The notes under the pieces were generated by a model that saw nothing but the letters and a program-made list of their open reading frames with translations, was not told the DNA's origin and ran no database searches. From Phytoseiulus persimilis (lineage: Eukaryota; Arthropoda; Arachnida; Mesostigmata; Phytoseiidae), in contig CM075101.1 in NCBI GenBank assembly GCA_037576195.1, positions 44,702,001 through 44,766,000 on the forward strand: 64,000 bases of DNA. The letters are read 5' to 3'. This document shows positions 24,201 to 36,157 of this stretch, piece after piece. Both the position numbers and the translations under genes were made by a program. Each line of letters opens with the position of its first letter. Within the stretch, counting starts at the first letter, position 1.

Positions 24201-25762
24201 TGAGTTTGCGTCGCAGGGGTGGTATTTCCGCTCTCGTCATCGTTGAGATCGATGTCTTCAGCGGCTTCCAAAATATTGTGGTTGGGCTCTTCGAGTTTTT
24301 GGTTCCCACCAGGATTCAAGCTCTGAGGGCAGAAACATATTCCTCGAACAGTTAGATCGGCTGGACACGGCGGTGCACGGCGACGAGATGATTGACACAT
24401 ACATCTCTTGGAGCACGCTTCCCCTCGTTACGATATGGTGGGACGCACTGGGAGCCATTCCAGTCTATCCATACTGTAGTGCTGCAGCACGAGGGAATAC
24501 TGAAGTTGATAATTGTCAACTAAGCAGCCACTGAGCTAGTCAATACAATCAACGTCGCTGAGTCTTCACGGTCAGCGACAGTGCGGGCGCGCCGCTGAAT
24601 CATGAATCGAGGCGGGCGTGGAATCTGTGGAACTTCTCGGACACATAAAAGAACTAACTCCCCCAGCTCATATCGTATTCTGGCTCGACGGCGAGATGAG
24701 CTTGACGGGCAACATTGTCGCACATTATTTCTCGTTTCAATATTCCATCTTCGAGATGGCTTCGGAATACGGTAATGGAAGAAGGATACGGAAGATCTCG
24801 ATCCTTGGTTTTGAAATCCCTCAATCTAGAGCTAGCTAAGAACGCTTTTGAGAGCGAATAAGCCGGTTATTCCATGAAGACGCCCCCCGTCGGCGGCCCA
24901 TGAGTCATATCAAATCTCGTGACAACTCCTTACACTCCCTCCTCTGACCGTTCAACACCAGTGGAATGTTATCGTCAATTTATACCGTCCTTTTCGCCCT
25001 GAGGATCTTGCTTTCATTTTCACTGAATTGTCGAATTCCTGAATCGTGGGCAATGAGCAGAGCTTTCAAATTCGCTCAAGTGTTTACAGCCCTAAGCGCC
25101 GTGAATATCTACGTGTAATTGGGAAAGATCTACCAAACTGAAATCCGAATATTTCCGGAGCCCATTCAGCACCCTACAGAAAACGAAGCCGGTGAGTTGC
25201 GGCGAACTGGGGGAATGGAAGCTCACTATAAGGTTGGATGGAGATCACGATAGCAGGAGAGCTCGAGAATTTCGGCGCGCTCGGGAAACAGACCAAATGA
25301 GCGACTAAGCGAATCCGAGATGGGAAGTCATGCTCCACTTGGTAACGCAACTCCACTCCCCCCACTAGTCAGAGAATTATTCCTCAAATACGACTAGCCG
25401 CAAAATTGATGTCTTATGACTGGACACTCGAATTGACACTCGCTCCAGTTTCTATCGATTCGATTAACCATTTCAGGGATTTCCGGGACGTTCGGAGAAC
25501 GCCAGCAAATTTTCCTTACCGAGAGAAACGGTTTCCCCCCCATCCATACAGCTGGTCGATGACACATGGCATCTTGACAATCATGAAGGATCAACAGCCA
25601 CAAGCTCCGTCATAGAGAAAATAAATGACAGAAGACACATCAGGAGCTAATGTCAGAACGAGGAAACGGACGCGACACCTGTTTCTCGGGATCAATCTCA
25701 GAGCTCACCTCTACTGTGGAGACGAAAAGATCCTCGTCCTGTTCCTGCAGGGGATTGCTCAT
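21281..25762 (-). CDS. SNX2: Sorting nexin SNX1/SNX2 (retromer SNX-BAR)
   Basis: Eight-exon model, 490 aa, read downward: 25762-25709, 24322-24164, 24054-23968, 23860-23600, 23480-23220, 22139-21967, 21850-21754, 21661-21281. All phases close. Vertebrate SNX1/2 are ~520 aa. The N-terminus is short and acidic with the conserved DLFVSTVE. The PX domain (about residues 105-225) has the phosphoinositide-binding RRF at 151-153 and the proline loop PPAPEK at 175-180. The BAR domain (about 270-490) contains [25 protein letters not shown] and HTGLSRCLSKL. The protein tubulates endosomal membrane and carries cargo retrieval with SNX5/6 and VPS26/29/35. SNX1 and SNX2 are vertebrate paralogues; this looks like the single invertebrate form. 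The intron between exons 5 and 6 carries a hAT MITE. Exon 1 is only 54 bp and is joined over a ~1.4-kb intron on phase and motif evidence. Confidence 0.94.
22352..22606. mobile_element. 255-bp hAT MITE in sorting nexin intron
   Basis: The terminal inverted repeats are CAG(T/G)GGCGTACCCAG. The 8-bp direct repeats ATGTCGAC at 22344-22351 and 22607-22614 are perfect. The interior has G-rich and A-rich tracts near the ends and no coding capacity. The termini are close to those of the 1.0-kb element at 6938-7943 (CAGTGGCGTAGCC), so both belong to one hAT-mobilised family. The perfect duplication suggests a fairly recent insertion. Confidence 0.85.
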
Positions 25763-26139
25763 CGTTTCCTGCTGCGATCGGTCCGCCTATGATGGTGCTA
25801 CCTGGTCGTCTCTAAAGAGTGAATGCCATCTTGTGCAAAACTCCCCCAGGCTAATGCACTGTCGCCCGGGCCCGTCTCAGGTAATTTCATGTCTAAGGGC
25901 TCGGGCGCTGATTTCAAATTGTCATCGTTCGAAGCACGCGGAACGAGCTGAACTGTCCGGGAAAAGAAAACACACTCTGAATGAGCGACTCTTGCTTTCT
26001 GATATTGAGAGCGACTTGCAATTGATCGAGGAGAGCTTCCCTAGAGGGAGGCAACGCTTCTGTGAGCACCCTGGATTTTTTGAAGCAAACACATTTCTAT
26101 ACTCCCGTCAGAAATAAAATCGTTTCACCTCACTGACAC

Positions 26140-26145
26140 TTTATT
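26140..26145 (-). terminator. Polyadenylation signal, TMEM223
   Basis: AATAAA on the minus strand begins ~9 bases after the TMEM223 stop. This would give a very short 3' UTR. Confidence 0.5.
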
Positions 26146-26153
26146 TTAATCTA

Positions 26154-26684
26154 CTACATCGTGTACGAGGGAGCAGTGACGGCGTGGAAAAGTTTTGGCA
26201 ACGGGAACGTTCCATCACGATCCACGATGAACTGCAACGGCTCACCAGCCACTTTCAATCGTAAGTAGGAGGCACTCGCGTTCGGGTTCACACTCTGCAC
26301 TTCCGCTATGGGAACAGTGAAGCTTTTCTGTCTGGGGAATCCGTACGTGCTGATACTAACCCTATTTCTATTCAATAGATGGACAGTTTTGATAGATTGC
26401 CGAGACCAGAGAGCCGCCCCGATACTCATCGCGAAACCCACGCCTATACAGAGCCAGCTGGCCGCTTTTGTAACAGAGCTCTCCCCGATGATTTTCGCGA
26501 TTCGGTCCACTGTTCGTGCGTCCTCGGATAACTTTGACTTCTTCAATTTTTTTTTGGCATCGTATACATCGTAAGTAACATAGCCCATGTAAGACCAAGC
26601 AACTGTTTGCGAATATGCGAACACCTTGATGAGCTGAATCCTCCGTGGTCTCGTGTGACTGTACAGTAGTTGTCCTGCCGACAT
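26154..26684 (-). CDS. TMEM223: Transmembrane protein 223, mitochondrial
   Basis: Intronless 176-aa frame starting at ATG 26684. There are two hydrophobic segments: AYSQTVAWSYMGYVTY near residues 23-40, and SWLCIGVGFAMSIGAALW near 90-108. The C-terminal signature is LRLKVAGEPLQFIVDRDGTFP followed by KLF, matching the family pattern LKVKGxxxxFLLDKxGxFPxxKLF. TMEM223 is an inner-membrane protein of mitochondria linked to cytochrome c oxidase (complex IV) assembly. It is divergent from DDX20, with 406 bp between the start codons. Human TMEM223 is ~200 aa, so the length fits. The identification rests mainly on the C-terminal motif and topology. Confidence 0.82.
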   Translation of the reverse strand: MSAGQLLYSHTRPRRIQLIKVFAYSQTVAWSYMGYVTYDVYDAKKKLKKSKLSEDARTVDRIAKIIGESSVTKAASWLCIGVGFAMSIGAALWSRQSIKTVHLLNRNRVSISTYGFPRQKSFTVPIAEVQSVNPNASASYLRLKVAGEPLQFIVDRDGTFPLPKLFHAVTAPSYTM

Positions 26685-27090
26685 TCTCAATTGAAAGCCT
26701 CACGGAGAACCGTCACAGATTTGTCGGTTTTGAGAGAATCGAACACCTTCACCACCATCATCAGTTTACCAGCCAACACAACACCGCGCAGTTCTGTGTT
26801 TACCAAAACAAGAGGAGCTCGGGTTTCGGCGGAGAGCCGCTATGAGCGCGCGCGCGGATCCAGCGGGACACACGAGTCACGTCCACTGCTAAATTTCACT
26901 CTGGAGGCGATGCGGAAGCCTTGACAACAATGAGTGTGGTTTGCAGAACTTCGCGGGTCGAGAAGAGATCGAGCTCGTGATTCCTCCTTTGACCCCTCGC
27001 GACCACCCCTCGCGAGCAGACGACAGGTCTGACTATCAGCTGAGAGACCTCAATAAGAGAGAATGTGACGGGGGCCCTTGGAGTCCTTGG
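26685..27090. promoter_or_regulatory. Divergent TMEM223/DDX20 promoter region
   Basis: The 406 bp between the two start codons must hold both 5' UTRs and a shared or back-to-back promoter. No TATA box is evident. A TTTGCAG at 26940-26946 could be an acceptor for a 5'-UTR intron of DDX20. Confidence 0.5.
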
Positions 27091-29886
27091 ATGATGTCGT
27101 CGTCTTCGAGTCGACGTAAAATTGCCCACAGTGTCAGCAATGGAGACCGTAGCGAAGATGTGGCGGGAGGTGGCATTCCGACGTTCGAGGCCATGCTCCT
27201 TTCGCGGAGGACACTCATGGGTCTCCAAAAAAGTGGATTCCAAACTCCTTCACCGATCCAGGCAAAAACGATTCCCATGGCAAAATGTGGAGTTGGTGAG
27301 TTGGCTCATTTTACCGCATTGAACTTGGATCCTTCGGCATACTCTCGCTTTCCCGCAGCATCTCTGATCCTGGCCTTTTGCAAAAGAGGAGAGGTTGGAA
27401 AGATTACATTATCCTCAATTGAGGACCGAGTCGAGCCTCACCATATTCGTTCATTCCCCCAGATATGATCATTCAGGCGAAATCTGGCACGGGGAAAACT
27501 TGCGTATTCGCTGTGGTTGCCCTCGAAATGATCAACGTTACATTAAACGAAGTGCAAGCGATCATTTTGGCGCCCACCCGAGAAATCGCTATTCAGATCT
27601 GCGATAACATCAACTGCATGGGAGTCGAATACCCAGGGCTCAAGAGTTTCGCGTTCATCGGTGGGATCGCTTTAGAGCAAGACAAGGTTTGTGTCCGAAT
27701 CCCGAACGCGCGATAGCCAGCAGCTATGTTCACCAGGTTGGGACTCTGATCACATAGCTATAGCATTCGAGAGCTAGGAACTCTCACGATGGAACCGAAC
27801 TCGCGCGGCTCACGTCAGGATTGTGGAAATTGCAGGTTAAAATCCGGAGGTGTCACATCTTTGTTGGCACGCCCGGTCGTACAAGACAGCTGATCCAAGT
27901 AGGATTGCTCAAGACGAGAAACGTCCGCCTATTCGTCCTGGACGAGGCCGATAAATTATTGGAATCCTCTTTCCACGAAGACATTGAGTGAGTATTGCAC
28001 GTTCGTCGGGGGTGGTTTTCTTAGGCGAGTCGCGGGGGCCGATGGTGACTCGGTCGGAATCTCGGATGCAGATACGGATCCATGCCAATCCCGTTTTCTA
28101 GTGCGATCTACGCGGCACTCCCAGTGAATAAGCAGATGCTCGCTTTGAGCGCAACTTTCCCGACGGAAATGGTCCAGCAACTGAGCAAGTACATGCGGGC
28201 CCCCACCATGGTTCGTCTCAACAGTGACGACCCCGCACTACTCGGCATCCGACAATTCTACCACACCGTTCCTCATCACAACATTCCCCATATTATATTC
28301 CAAAGAAAGTTGAAAGTGCTTTTGCAAGTCTTGGTCGACGTTCCCTACACGCAGTGCCTGGTGAGTCCCTCTGGCTACGTTTTAGCCATCTCAAAAGTGT
28401 GTACCTCACAAAACAAGGCAACCGTTTCAGATTATCCCTATTTGCTTCGTCGCAGGTTTTCATGAATTCGCAACTGCGTGCTGAGATGCTGCGAGAAAAG
28501 CTCCGTGACTCCAATCTACCGTGTGAGCTCCTGTCAGGGGCCCAGCGTCAGAGTGAACGAATTTCGTCGTTGATACAACTCAAACAGAACAAATGTCGCA
28601 TCCTCGTGACGACCGATCTCGCGGCTAGAGGAATCGATGCCGCAAAAGTTAGTCTAGCTGTCAATTTCGAAGTACCCAACGACAAAGAGACCTACCTCCA
28701 CAGAATTGGTCGAGCTGGACGATACGGTGAGTTATCGCGTCTTTCACGCCTTGCAATCGTCGTAAGCCATAGATGTCGATTCTTGGCGAATGAACAGCAA
28801 GACTCACGTTCCCAGGAAGTTTCGGAATCTCGATCAGCATTGCAACGGAAGGCAAGGAGTCGGACTGTCTGAAGAAAATCACGCATGAATCTAACGTGAC
28901 CCTCCAGTACATAGGAACGCTGAAAGACTTCAGACACATCCTCACGGTGACGAACGAACCGGCAGCTTCAGTTGAGAACCCAGTTGTCAATCAAGTGAAA
29001 TATCCTGTCGCGGAACTCACGCCCGAGGACGGACCGCAGACACCCTTGACTCCTCTGAGTTCAGGGAGCAATGGCAGTTCTCGACCAGAATCCAGAACAT
29101 CAAGTCGGGGTCCTTCGAGAAGGAGTAGTTTGAGGAGGAAACAGGCCATAAAAAATTTCGTCACTCAGTCAGAGCCTTGCACGCCTTTCAGGTAAAATGT
29201 TCTGCCAAGCGGGGAATTTTCGGGAGCTTCACTGGGGAAATTTTGAGACCACAGCAAAGAACTCTGGACTCATGAGACTCTATTTTCACTGCAGGCAACG
29301 CTCAGACTCGAGCCACAGCATGAACTTCGACGTGGAACGACTGTCGTTGAGTGAACTGCACCTCATGGAGAAAGTCAAGAAAGCGCTCACGCCGAGTTGT
29401 GAAGACGTCAATTTGCAAAGTATTGACGAGGCTCTCGAAAGTTTGGCAAATATCCGCACAGGGAAGTTCGAAGTCCCTCAATTACACGGAAGCCTCGTTT
29501 GGCAGCCAGTGATGCCACTTCCGGATTTGACCCCAACAGCGGCAGAACCTGCCGACATTCCAGAAGAGAGCTCCGGCGACGACGATGACGAGTCGCTTCA
29601 AGACAACTCGGTCATCCAGGTGTACAGTTTGAACCCGCCGAAACCGACCCAGATCTCTCTTCAGGTCTCTACTCTGAGACGAACACCGTTGAGTCAAAGT
29701 TTGAATTGCTTGAATCAGTTTGTGCCCTCTCTTTCGCGACAGAACTCCTTCAGTTCGTTCGTTCGGGTCCCTGGATCGGTCACAGGAGCTCGATGGGAGA
29801 GTCAAGCGTCTCTGGCGGGCATTTACAATCAATACATAAAAGGAATGGTTGGGGGCCGGAGCGATTACTTTCATAAACGATATTGA
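27091..29886 (+). CDS. DDX20: DEAD-box RNA helicase DDX20 / Gemin3
   Basis: Seven exons encode 692 aa: 27091-27295, 27463-27686, 27836-27987, 28102-28360, 28456-28726, 28816-29191, 29295-29886. Motifs in order are Q motif GFQTPSPIQ (49-57), motif I AKSGTGKT (74-81), PTREIA (106-111), TPGR (154-157), DEAD (179-182), SAT (210-212), [10 protein letters not shown] (332-341) and HRIGRAGR (362-369). The specific match to Gemin3 is strong across the core, including the TFEAMLLSR lead-in and [12 protein letters not shown]. Gemin3 is the helicase subunit of the SMN complex that assembles Sm cores on spliceosomal snRNAs. The ~270-residue Ser-rich tail corresponds to the poorly conserved Gemin-interaction region and is shorter than in human (824 aa). 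Introns are 80-170 bp. An ATG pair at 27091/27094 gives two possible starts. Confidence 0.95.
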
Positions 29887-31200
29887 ATTCAAAGACGATA
29901 TTGTTCCTGTTGGCATTGTTTTTCAAGTTGTTTTCTCTCTCTAATAATCAGTGAGATTTGTGGACATTTGTGAATCTTCCAGTTTGCGAGCTGTAGCAAT
30001 CGTTATCATTTCCCTCCGATTGACAACAACGAACAAATCAGAATGGAATATATTACTGTTGAGCCTGATAGCGACTATAGTATTCCCCTCTCATAGGAGA
30101 GTGATCGCGAGACTCACCATGACAGGTCGAACCAGGAGCAGATCTCGAAGTCGAATAGTTCAGAAGAATCTCTTCCCTTCGCTGCTGAGGGGTCAATTCT
30201 TATTATATAAGAGGAGATTAAAGCCCAGAATCATCTCGACGTGAGCTCATTGTTCAATCTTTTGGATCTCATAATGGGTGCTCATGCTCGTTGGTCAATA
30301 ACACGCTATATATCATGATACTAAAAATCGTTGCCCGAGTCCCCACTGTTACGCTGTTATCGTTCGGCGAGATTGCTGGATCGGGAGAGTTGGAAAGCAG
30401 GTAAAAGCTTCCAGGTTTTGGGAACTCGAGCCTCGAAGAAGCCCAGCATAATAAGTACTGAGTCCGATTGAATCAATAAAGTGAACGTCTGGATGATCAC
30501 AGAACTGGATGAAGACTTCCTTCATTCATCGGCTAATGAAGAACGAGTCATTTGCTCTCTATCGAAACACGGGGTTCACCAAGTTCTCAGGAACCGGTTA
30601 AGTGCCCTGTTCTGGAACCGAGGCAGTATCCGTGGACCCGGCTACCCGGTTCTACGACCCCTAGTCGGGACTTCCTCGCTCTCTCTCATTTTAAATCGTA
30701 CTCGTGGGTTCCAAAAGTAGATACGAAGGCGGAAAACATCTTGGTGTCCTCGGTTAGGGGCTGTTGCCAGAATCCATTCAGAAGTTCGATTGGCAAATCG
30801 ATTCGGAAAATGCGACCCAGAAGCCTCTTCTCTTCTTCAGTTCCTATCTGTAGATTTCAACTCTTGCCGTGGCCGGCCTTGCTCTCAATGGACGTCCTTC
30901 GATTCGGATTCGATTCACTTCCAACGTATCGCAGTAGAAATAGTCGACGAAATAACGATTCGCTGAGCGCCCTTGCACTTCGAGAAGGGCTCCCAAGCCC
31001 CACGTATTCTGATCGAGTGAAGACAAAGGGCCACAACGTCACCTCCCGAGGACTGGATCGATTCCGCTTGGAACCGATTTGATTGTCGGGCGCAGAGTCG
31101 TGGCCGTTCCTGGATTTGATATTAGCGGGCGTACCAGCTCCGTCTCACCGTTTCCACATGATTGCAGAAGTGCTCGATACAAGATAAATCGAAAATCTGA
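29887..31200. other. Convergent intergenic region DDX20/NOP58
   Basis: It contains the DDX20 3' UTR (AATAAA at 30475-30480 is a plausible end) and the region downstream of NOP58. Minus-strand frame 30844-31026 (60 codons) has coding-like composition, but no recognisable motif and no clear splice partners. I did not call it. Confidence 0.45.
30475..30480 (+). terminator. Candidate polyadenylation signal, DDX20
   Basis: AATAAA lies ~590 bases after the DDX20 stop codon. Confidence 0.4.
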
Positions 31201-31206
31201 TTTATT
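31201..31206 (-). terminator. Polyadenylation signal, NOP58
   Basis: AATAAA on the minus strand, ~52 bases after the NOP58 stop codon. Confidence 0.65.
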
Positions 31207-31257
31207 TTCGGAAATATCGATATCAATTTAAGGTAGACGTCGTATATACATCATAAC

Positions 31258-34200
31258 TCATTCATCGTCCTCATCCTCGCTGGTCTTTGCCCTCGACTTC
31301 TTCTTCTTCTTTTTCTTCGGCGCCTCTTCTTCTTCTTCTTCGACTGGTTCTTCAGGCACCTTGCTCTTCTTCTTCTTCTTCTTAGGTTTGCCCTCGACGA
31401 CTGATAAGCTCACGTCGTGCTCTCCTTCATCGTCGGGACCAGCTGAGCTTTTCTTCTTCTTACCCTTGACTCTCTTCGCTGCCGCATCCTCGGTCTCGGC
31501 TTCTCCATTTTCTTCCTCATCGAAGTGTTTGGCTTTCTTGACAAACTGCTTCGGTTCTTGTTCATCACCTCCGAAAGACTTCCTCTTGTTGCCGATGGTC
31601 GAGTCATTCGCCGGCTTGAATTCGTGAACTTCGCTCTTATGCTTGTAGACATCGAATTTGTTCGATTTCCCTCCCTTCGAAATTCGCGTCAATTTGCCCT
31701 CTTCGAGCATCTTGAGTCGAGCCTCGAGGTTTGCACGGTTTTTCAATGACATCTCAGTGTCGGCGTCTTCACCCAAGGCGTCTACCCTGATGGCCAGAGC
31801 CGCCTTGGCAGCCAACCAACGAGAGGCCTTACCCTTGCACTTCTGACTGCTCTGACCGACCATCTGCGCGTGGTAAATTAGACCATACTTCGGGGTGTCG
31901 TGTTTGGTCTTTAATGCACGGAAAAGAGCTTTCTCGGCTCCGAGAATCTGGACAGTCGAAGCAGGTTGCTTTGAAAGATTGAGTAGCGAACCCGCATGAG
32001 CGATCAGCCTCGCCCCGACAAGTTCACCGACCAGGACGGTGAGGTTGGGAGCGACCGCCGTCATCCGGTTTTTGAGGTACTCGTAAAGTGTCGCCCTGTA
32101 GTCTGTCATTTGAATGACCTCATCGCACAAGTGTTTGATATTCTCGACGTCGTCAGGAGCGATCTCGGTCCCCATGGACACCTCGGCAAGTTCTTTGACC
32201 TTTGCCTCCTGGTCTTCGGGCAGAATATCTGAGAGATCCATTTCGATGGCGTTCGATCGCATGCCCATCTTGAGGACGGTTTTCACGTACAACATGTTGT
32301 CTGTAACGACTTTGCCCATTTCAGGGAAGTGCCATCCGTACCTGGAAGGTCCAATGTTTGCGATAGTCAGAGGACGGCTGAGAATTCCTATTCTTTAAAC
32401 TCGAGGAGGTAAGTAATGCTGGTCTAAGCCATCGCTCCTTGGTTTTCGCCGCCAATGAACGAGGGGGGAGGGGCAGGCTGGAACTGTCAGAACCTTTACT
32501 TGACCGAATGGAGTTGAATTCGATTCGGCCGGAGAAAGCTCTCTTATTTTCGGATTTCAGAGATTCCGATAGATCAAGCCGGATCTATCATCATAGAGAT
32601 CTGAAATCCACCATTTCCGTCGGACGAAAACGAGACGGAGCTCTTGAATTCGTACCGAGGAAATTTCCCATCCTACAGCTTGCAAGGGTGGATATTCGAA
32701 CACGAGTGCACCAGAGGTTCTGGAGAATTCCATCTGGGTTATTAGAGTGCCGGTTAATCTGGGGACTGTTTTCGATGCCGGGCACCACTCGAGGTGGCAG
32801 GCAGGATGTCAGACCCGGGAGAGTTTCCGATGGTCTGCCGACTCATTGTACACTAATTCGCAACTACGCAACGGCGCAGTGGTTGATATCGGTGTTAGGC
32901 TTTATCTGAGTGGACTTCATCACTGATTGCTGGGGAGCCCTGGGTTGGAACCTGGAGATGCATCACCATTCGAAGGTTGAGACGCTGAAAATCTATGCGG
33001 AGCTTTCGACCGAATGTCCAGAATAGGATGACGAATCCGTTCCAAGATCAGTAGAATATTCAACCGAATATTCTATCGCTCCTTCTGATCTTCCTGACAC
33101 CCATCTCGCTCACACCGGAGAGATCTGAACATACCGAGTTCTCCGATTGTTTGAACAAAATGTGCACACCGTTCGAATCTTCCGAAGGTGCAGTGGTAAG
33201 TTCAATTTGGTTTGGAGCTCCATCTGAGGACATGCTCCAGCATGAGCTGATCGCCTGGGTTGGAGCGCTTTTGTTCTCTTATCTCTCTGAAACCTATCTC
33301 GCATACACGAGGACTGGCCGCGACATGCTGAGTTTTTCGCTTGTTCGAACAAATTGTGCACACCGTTCGAATGATCTGAAGGTGCAGTGGTAAGTTCAAT
33401 TCGGTTTGCGGCTCCATCTGAGGACATGCTTCAGCATGAGCTGATCGCCTGGGTTGGAGCCCTCTTCTTCTGATCTTCCTCATGCTCATCTCGCCCATAA
33501 CTGGCAGGCCCAAGCAGACTAAGCTTTCCGTTTGTTTGAACAAAATGTGCACACCATTCGAATTACCGAAGGTGCAGTGGTAAGTTCAATCTGGTTTGCG
33601 GCTCCATCTGAGGACATGCATCAGCATGAGCTGATCGCCTGGGTTGGGGCCCTCTTCTTCTGATCTTCCTGATGCTCATCTCGCCCATAACTGGCAAGTT
33701 CAAGCAGACTAAGTTTTCCGTTTGTTTGAACAGAATGTGCACACCATTCGAATGTTTCGAAGGTGCAGTGGTAAGTTCAATCTGGTTTGCGGCTCCATCT
33801 GAGGACATGCATCAGCATGAGCTGATCGCCTGGGTTGGAGCCCTTTCCTTCCCTAGTCTCTCCAAAACCTATCTTGCATACACGAGGACTGGCCGCGACA
33901 TACTGCGTTTTCCGCTTGCTCGAACAAAATGTGCACACTGTTCGAATGATCAGAAGGTGCAGTGGTAAGTTCAATTTCGTTTGCGGCCCCATCTGAGGAC
34001 ATTCATCAGCATGAGCTGATCGCCTGGGTTTGGGCCCTTCAACAGCATACATAACCAACGACGTTTCCTGACTGCCGGATCTTTCTAACTTCAGAAATCT
34101 GATCGGGGCTAGGTCACTTTTTGAACATAAAGGAATCACTGGAATGGACACCCACCATTCTTTGCATCTCATGACGTAGTTGTTGAGCTCTTTGTCCAAG

Positions 34201-35411
34201 TCGTCCAGCAGGGAGACGGCTTGAATGATCATGGTGTCCACCTTGTCCGGCGAGAACTTCAGCTTGTAACGTGACAGAGAGTGAGCCAATCCAAGGGCCA
34301 TGGCCGTGGCTTCTTTCTGGGAGAGGCCGGTGATGAGCGCTTCTTGCTGAGATCGTATGCATCTGCGAGTAACAAAATCATCATCATCTTCACTCACTGA
34401 AGTCATTTTACTGGATCTCAGTAGTTCTTATCAAGATGAGTAGAGATCAGGTTCTTCAATTGAGAGTGATGGTCCGGCTAAGGCGGCCACCCAAGAATGA
34501 AATCAAGAGTCAGGGATTGATCCTTGAGTCAATCAGGGCTCACGAATCAACGCAATTCTCTTACCTCATGAGTTCTTGGATGGAGGAGTTCGCGACGCAA
34601 GATATTTCCATCTTTTCCTTGATGATACTGCCCAATTTCGCATCGGCCACAGCCAAAGTCTCTGTAGCCTCCAGCTTCTTGAGGATCTGTCGAAACAAAC
34701 GGTGTCAATTCAGCAAACCAAGACGAGGCTGGAAACTCGATTCGAACGAGTGCTCTGAAAACTAGCGAGGATGTCACTGAGCCGCAGGCGAAAAATACTT
34801 TAGGGCCGTCGGGTACGGTCCCGTCGAGCAATAAGAACCTTCCTGCTCATGACGCTCCTCAGATTCCTGAACCGAGTCAGCGACTTCTCACCTTCTTCAG
34901 CGGCTTGGATAGTTTCCCCTCGATCGCGCCCGTTGCGGCACTGAGCGCCTGCGTCATGTCTTCAAACTTTTGGAAGTGTTTGAGCTTGAGGATTTTCGAT
35001 GCGCCGCTCGCATCTTCAAACTCTTTGAACAAATTCTCAGATTTCTGGATTTTCTTCTCATCGAGAACCTGAAACGTAAGGGGGGTCCTGAGCAATGATC
35101 CGCGTGACTCGAGAAGCGCCGCACAGACGTTCCGAACGGACGCAAAAACTTCCTGAAGATCTTCGCAGTCCCTTTCGTCTCGGATCGGGTTGACCCACGA
35201 CACTTTCCGACGCTTAAAAAACTCCCGCAAAACAAACCAGGACAAGCCCGTGTCGCTCGGCGTTCCCGAAGCGGTAGAGGCCACGCGCGATTTACGCACA
35301 CGTGGGCGCGTTCTTGAGCACAAGTGTTTTCTTGAGATGTCGCGATGACTGAGCTTTTCGACATACCTTGAAAACGGCATAACCTGCCGGCGATTCAAAC
35401 AAAACCAGCAT
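31258..35411 (-). CDS. NOP58: Nucleolar protein NOP58 (box C/D snoRNP core)
   Basis: Five exons, 544 aa, read downward: 35411-35367, 35068-34892, 34686-34565, 34362-34156, 32341-31258. All phases close, and the length is close to human (529 aa). NOP58 is a core protein of box C/D snoRNPs, which guide rRNA 2'-O-methylation and early processing in the nucleolus. The N-terminal domain begins [15 protein letters not shown]. The coiled-coil region has [15 protein letters not shown] and [20 protein letters not shown]. The Nop/NOSIC RNA-binding region has [27 protein letters not shown] and [11 protein letters not shown]. The tail is the usual Lys/Glu-rich KKKKKK-type extension. Intron 4 (1.8 kb) is unusually long for this window and contains the ~192-bp satellite array. 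NOP58 introns host C/D snoRNAs in some animals, but I could not identify a convincing C/C'/D'/D set here. Start codons of NOP58 and GON4L are ~750 bp apart, divergent. Confidence 0.97.
33086..34045. repeat. ~192-bp tandem array in NOP58 intron 4
   Basis: The landmark CATGAGCTGATCGCCTGGG starts at 33241, 33435, 33625, 33815 and 34010, giving periods of 194, 190, 190 and 195. A partial copy precedes the first. Each unit also shares AAATGTGCACACCGTTCGAA-like and GGTGCAGTGGTAAGTTCAAT-like blocks. Two subtypes alternate. Units 1 and 4 carry a CATACACGAGGACTGGCCGC segment; units 2 and 3 carry an ACTGGCA-CAAGCAGACT-type segment, in the order A-B-B-A. It has no coding capacity and no transposon ends. 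Confidence 0.85.
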
Positions 35412-36157
35412 TCTGTCTCATATGAGGAACCGCATGCAATGATAAGACGCGTGGTAAACGTCGCAGGCTCAGAAGCTGCACCGGGTGCTGAACAAGCGGC
35501 TAGTGCTGAGCTGAAGACTCCGTTCGGCAACACCACAACGCGGACCCACGTGCTCCTGAAACCGGATGTGACGTCGCAGAGCGCCGAAATTCGAATAGCG
35601 ATTCGCGCGCCATGCAGAGTATCTCGGCAGAAGACTGCTACATAGTTGTACGGAGTGTACACGAAGTTGCGGGCTGTCTGAACGGCGCAAGGGGAGCATG
35701 CCCGGGCGTGTTCCAACATGTTACCTAACCCGAAGGCATCGTCGCCACTGTGCTCATTCCGGACGACAAAACGCTGTCTCATATTCCAGAGAACCAGCCC
35801 AATCTAATTCGAATCGATTTCTTCTCAACACGAATCGATGCCGGGAATGTACTTATCCACCCCATCAATGTTGATTCATGATCTCCGATATCGTCTCCAA
35901 GCATGACACAGCATAAAACGCTGATTTCGAGTTGAGCTCGAATATTTCAGGATACCTTAGCGCTCTGCTGCTCTCCACCAGTCCCAGAGGAAATACATTC
36001 ATTCGTGAACAGTGCGATCAGACGGACCTAAGGCATGTTTACATGTCTTGTTGATAAGGTGCTGTAAATTCGAACGGCGCGCTGGGATGCTTGCATGAAA
36101 TCGGAGTAACCATGTGAGACTTATTCATAACTGTGGTCCGAGCTCAAAGGTGGTGGA
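35412..36157. promoter_or_regulatory. Divergent NOP58/GON4L promoter region
   Basis: The 746 bp between the two start codons contain both 5' UTRs and the promoter(s). I see no TATA box. The frames in this interval are antisense readings without motifs. Confidence 0.5.

Noticed and set aside
30844..31026. 60-codon minus frame with coding-like composition
   Set aside because: No family match, no acceptor with partner exons, and located in the 3' flank of NOP58.
32342..34155. Box C/D snoRNA inside NOP58 intron 4
   Set aside because: CTGA-like and TGATG-like words occur in the satellite units, but never as a correctly spaced C...D'...C'...D set with a terminal stem.
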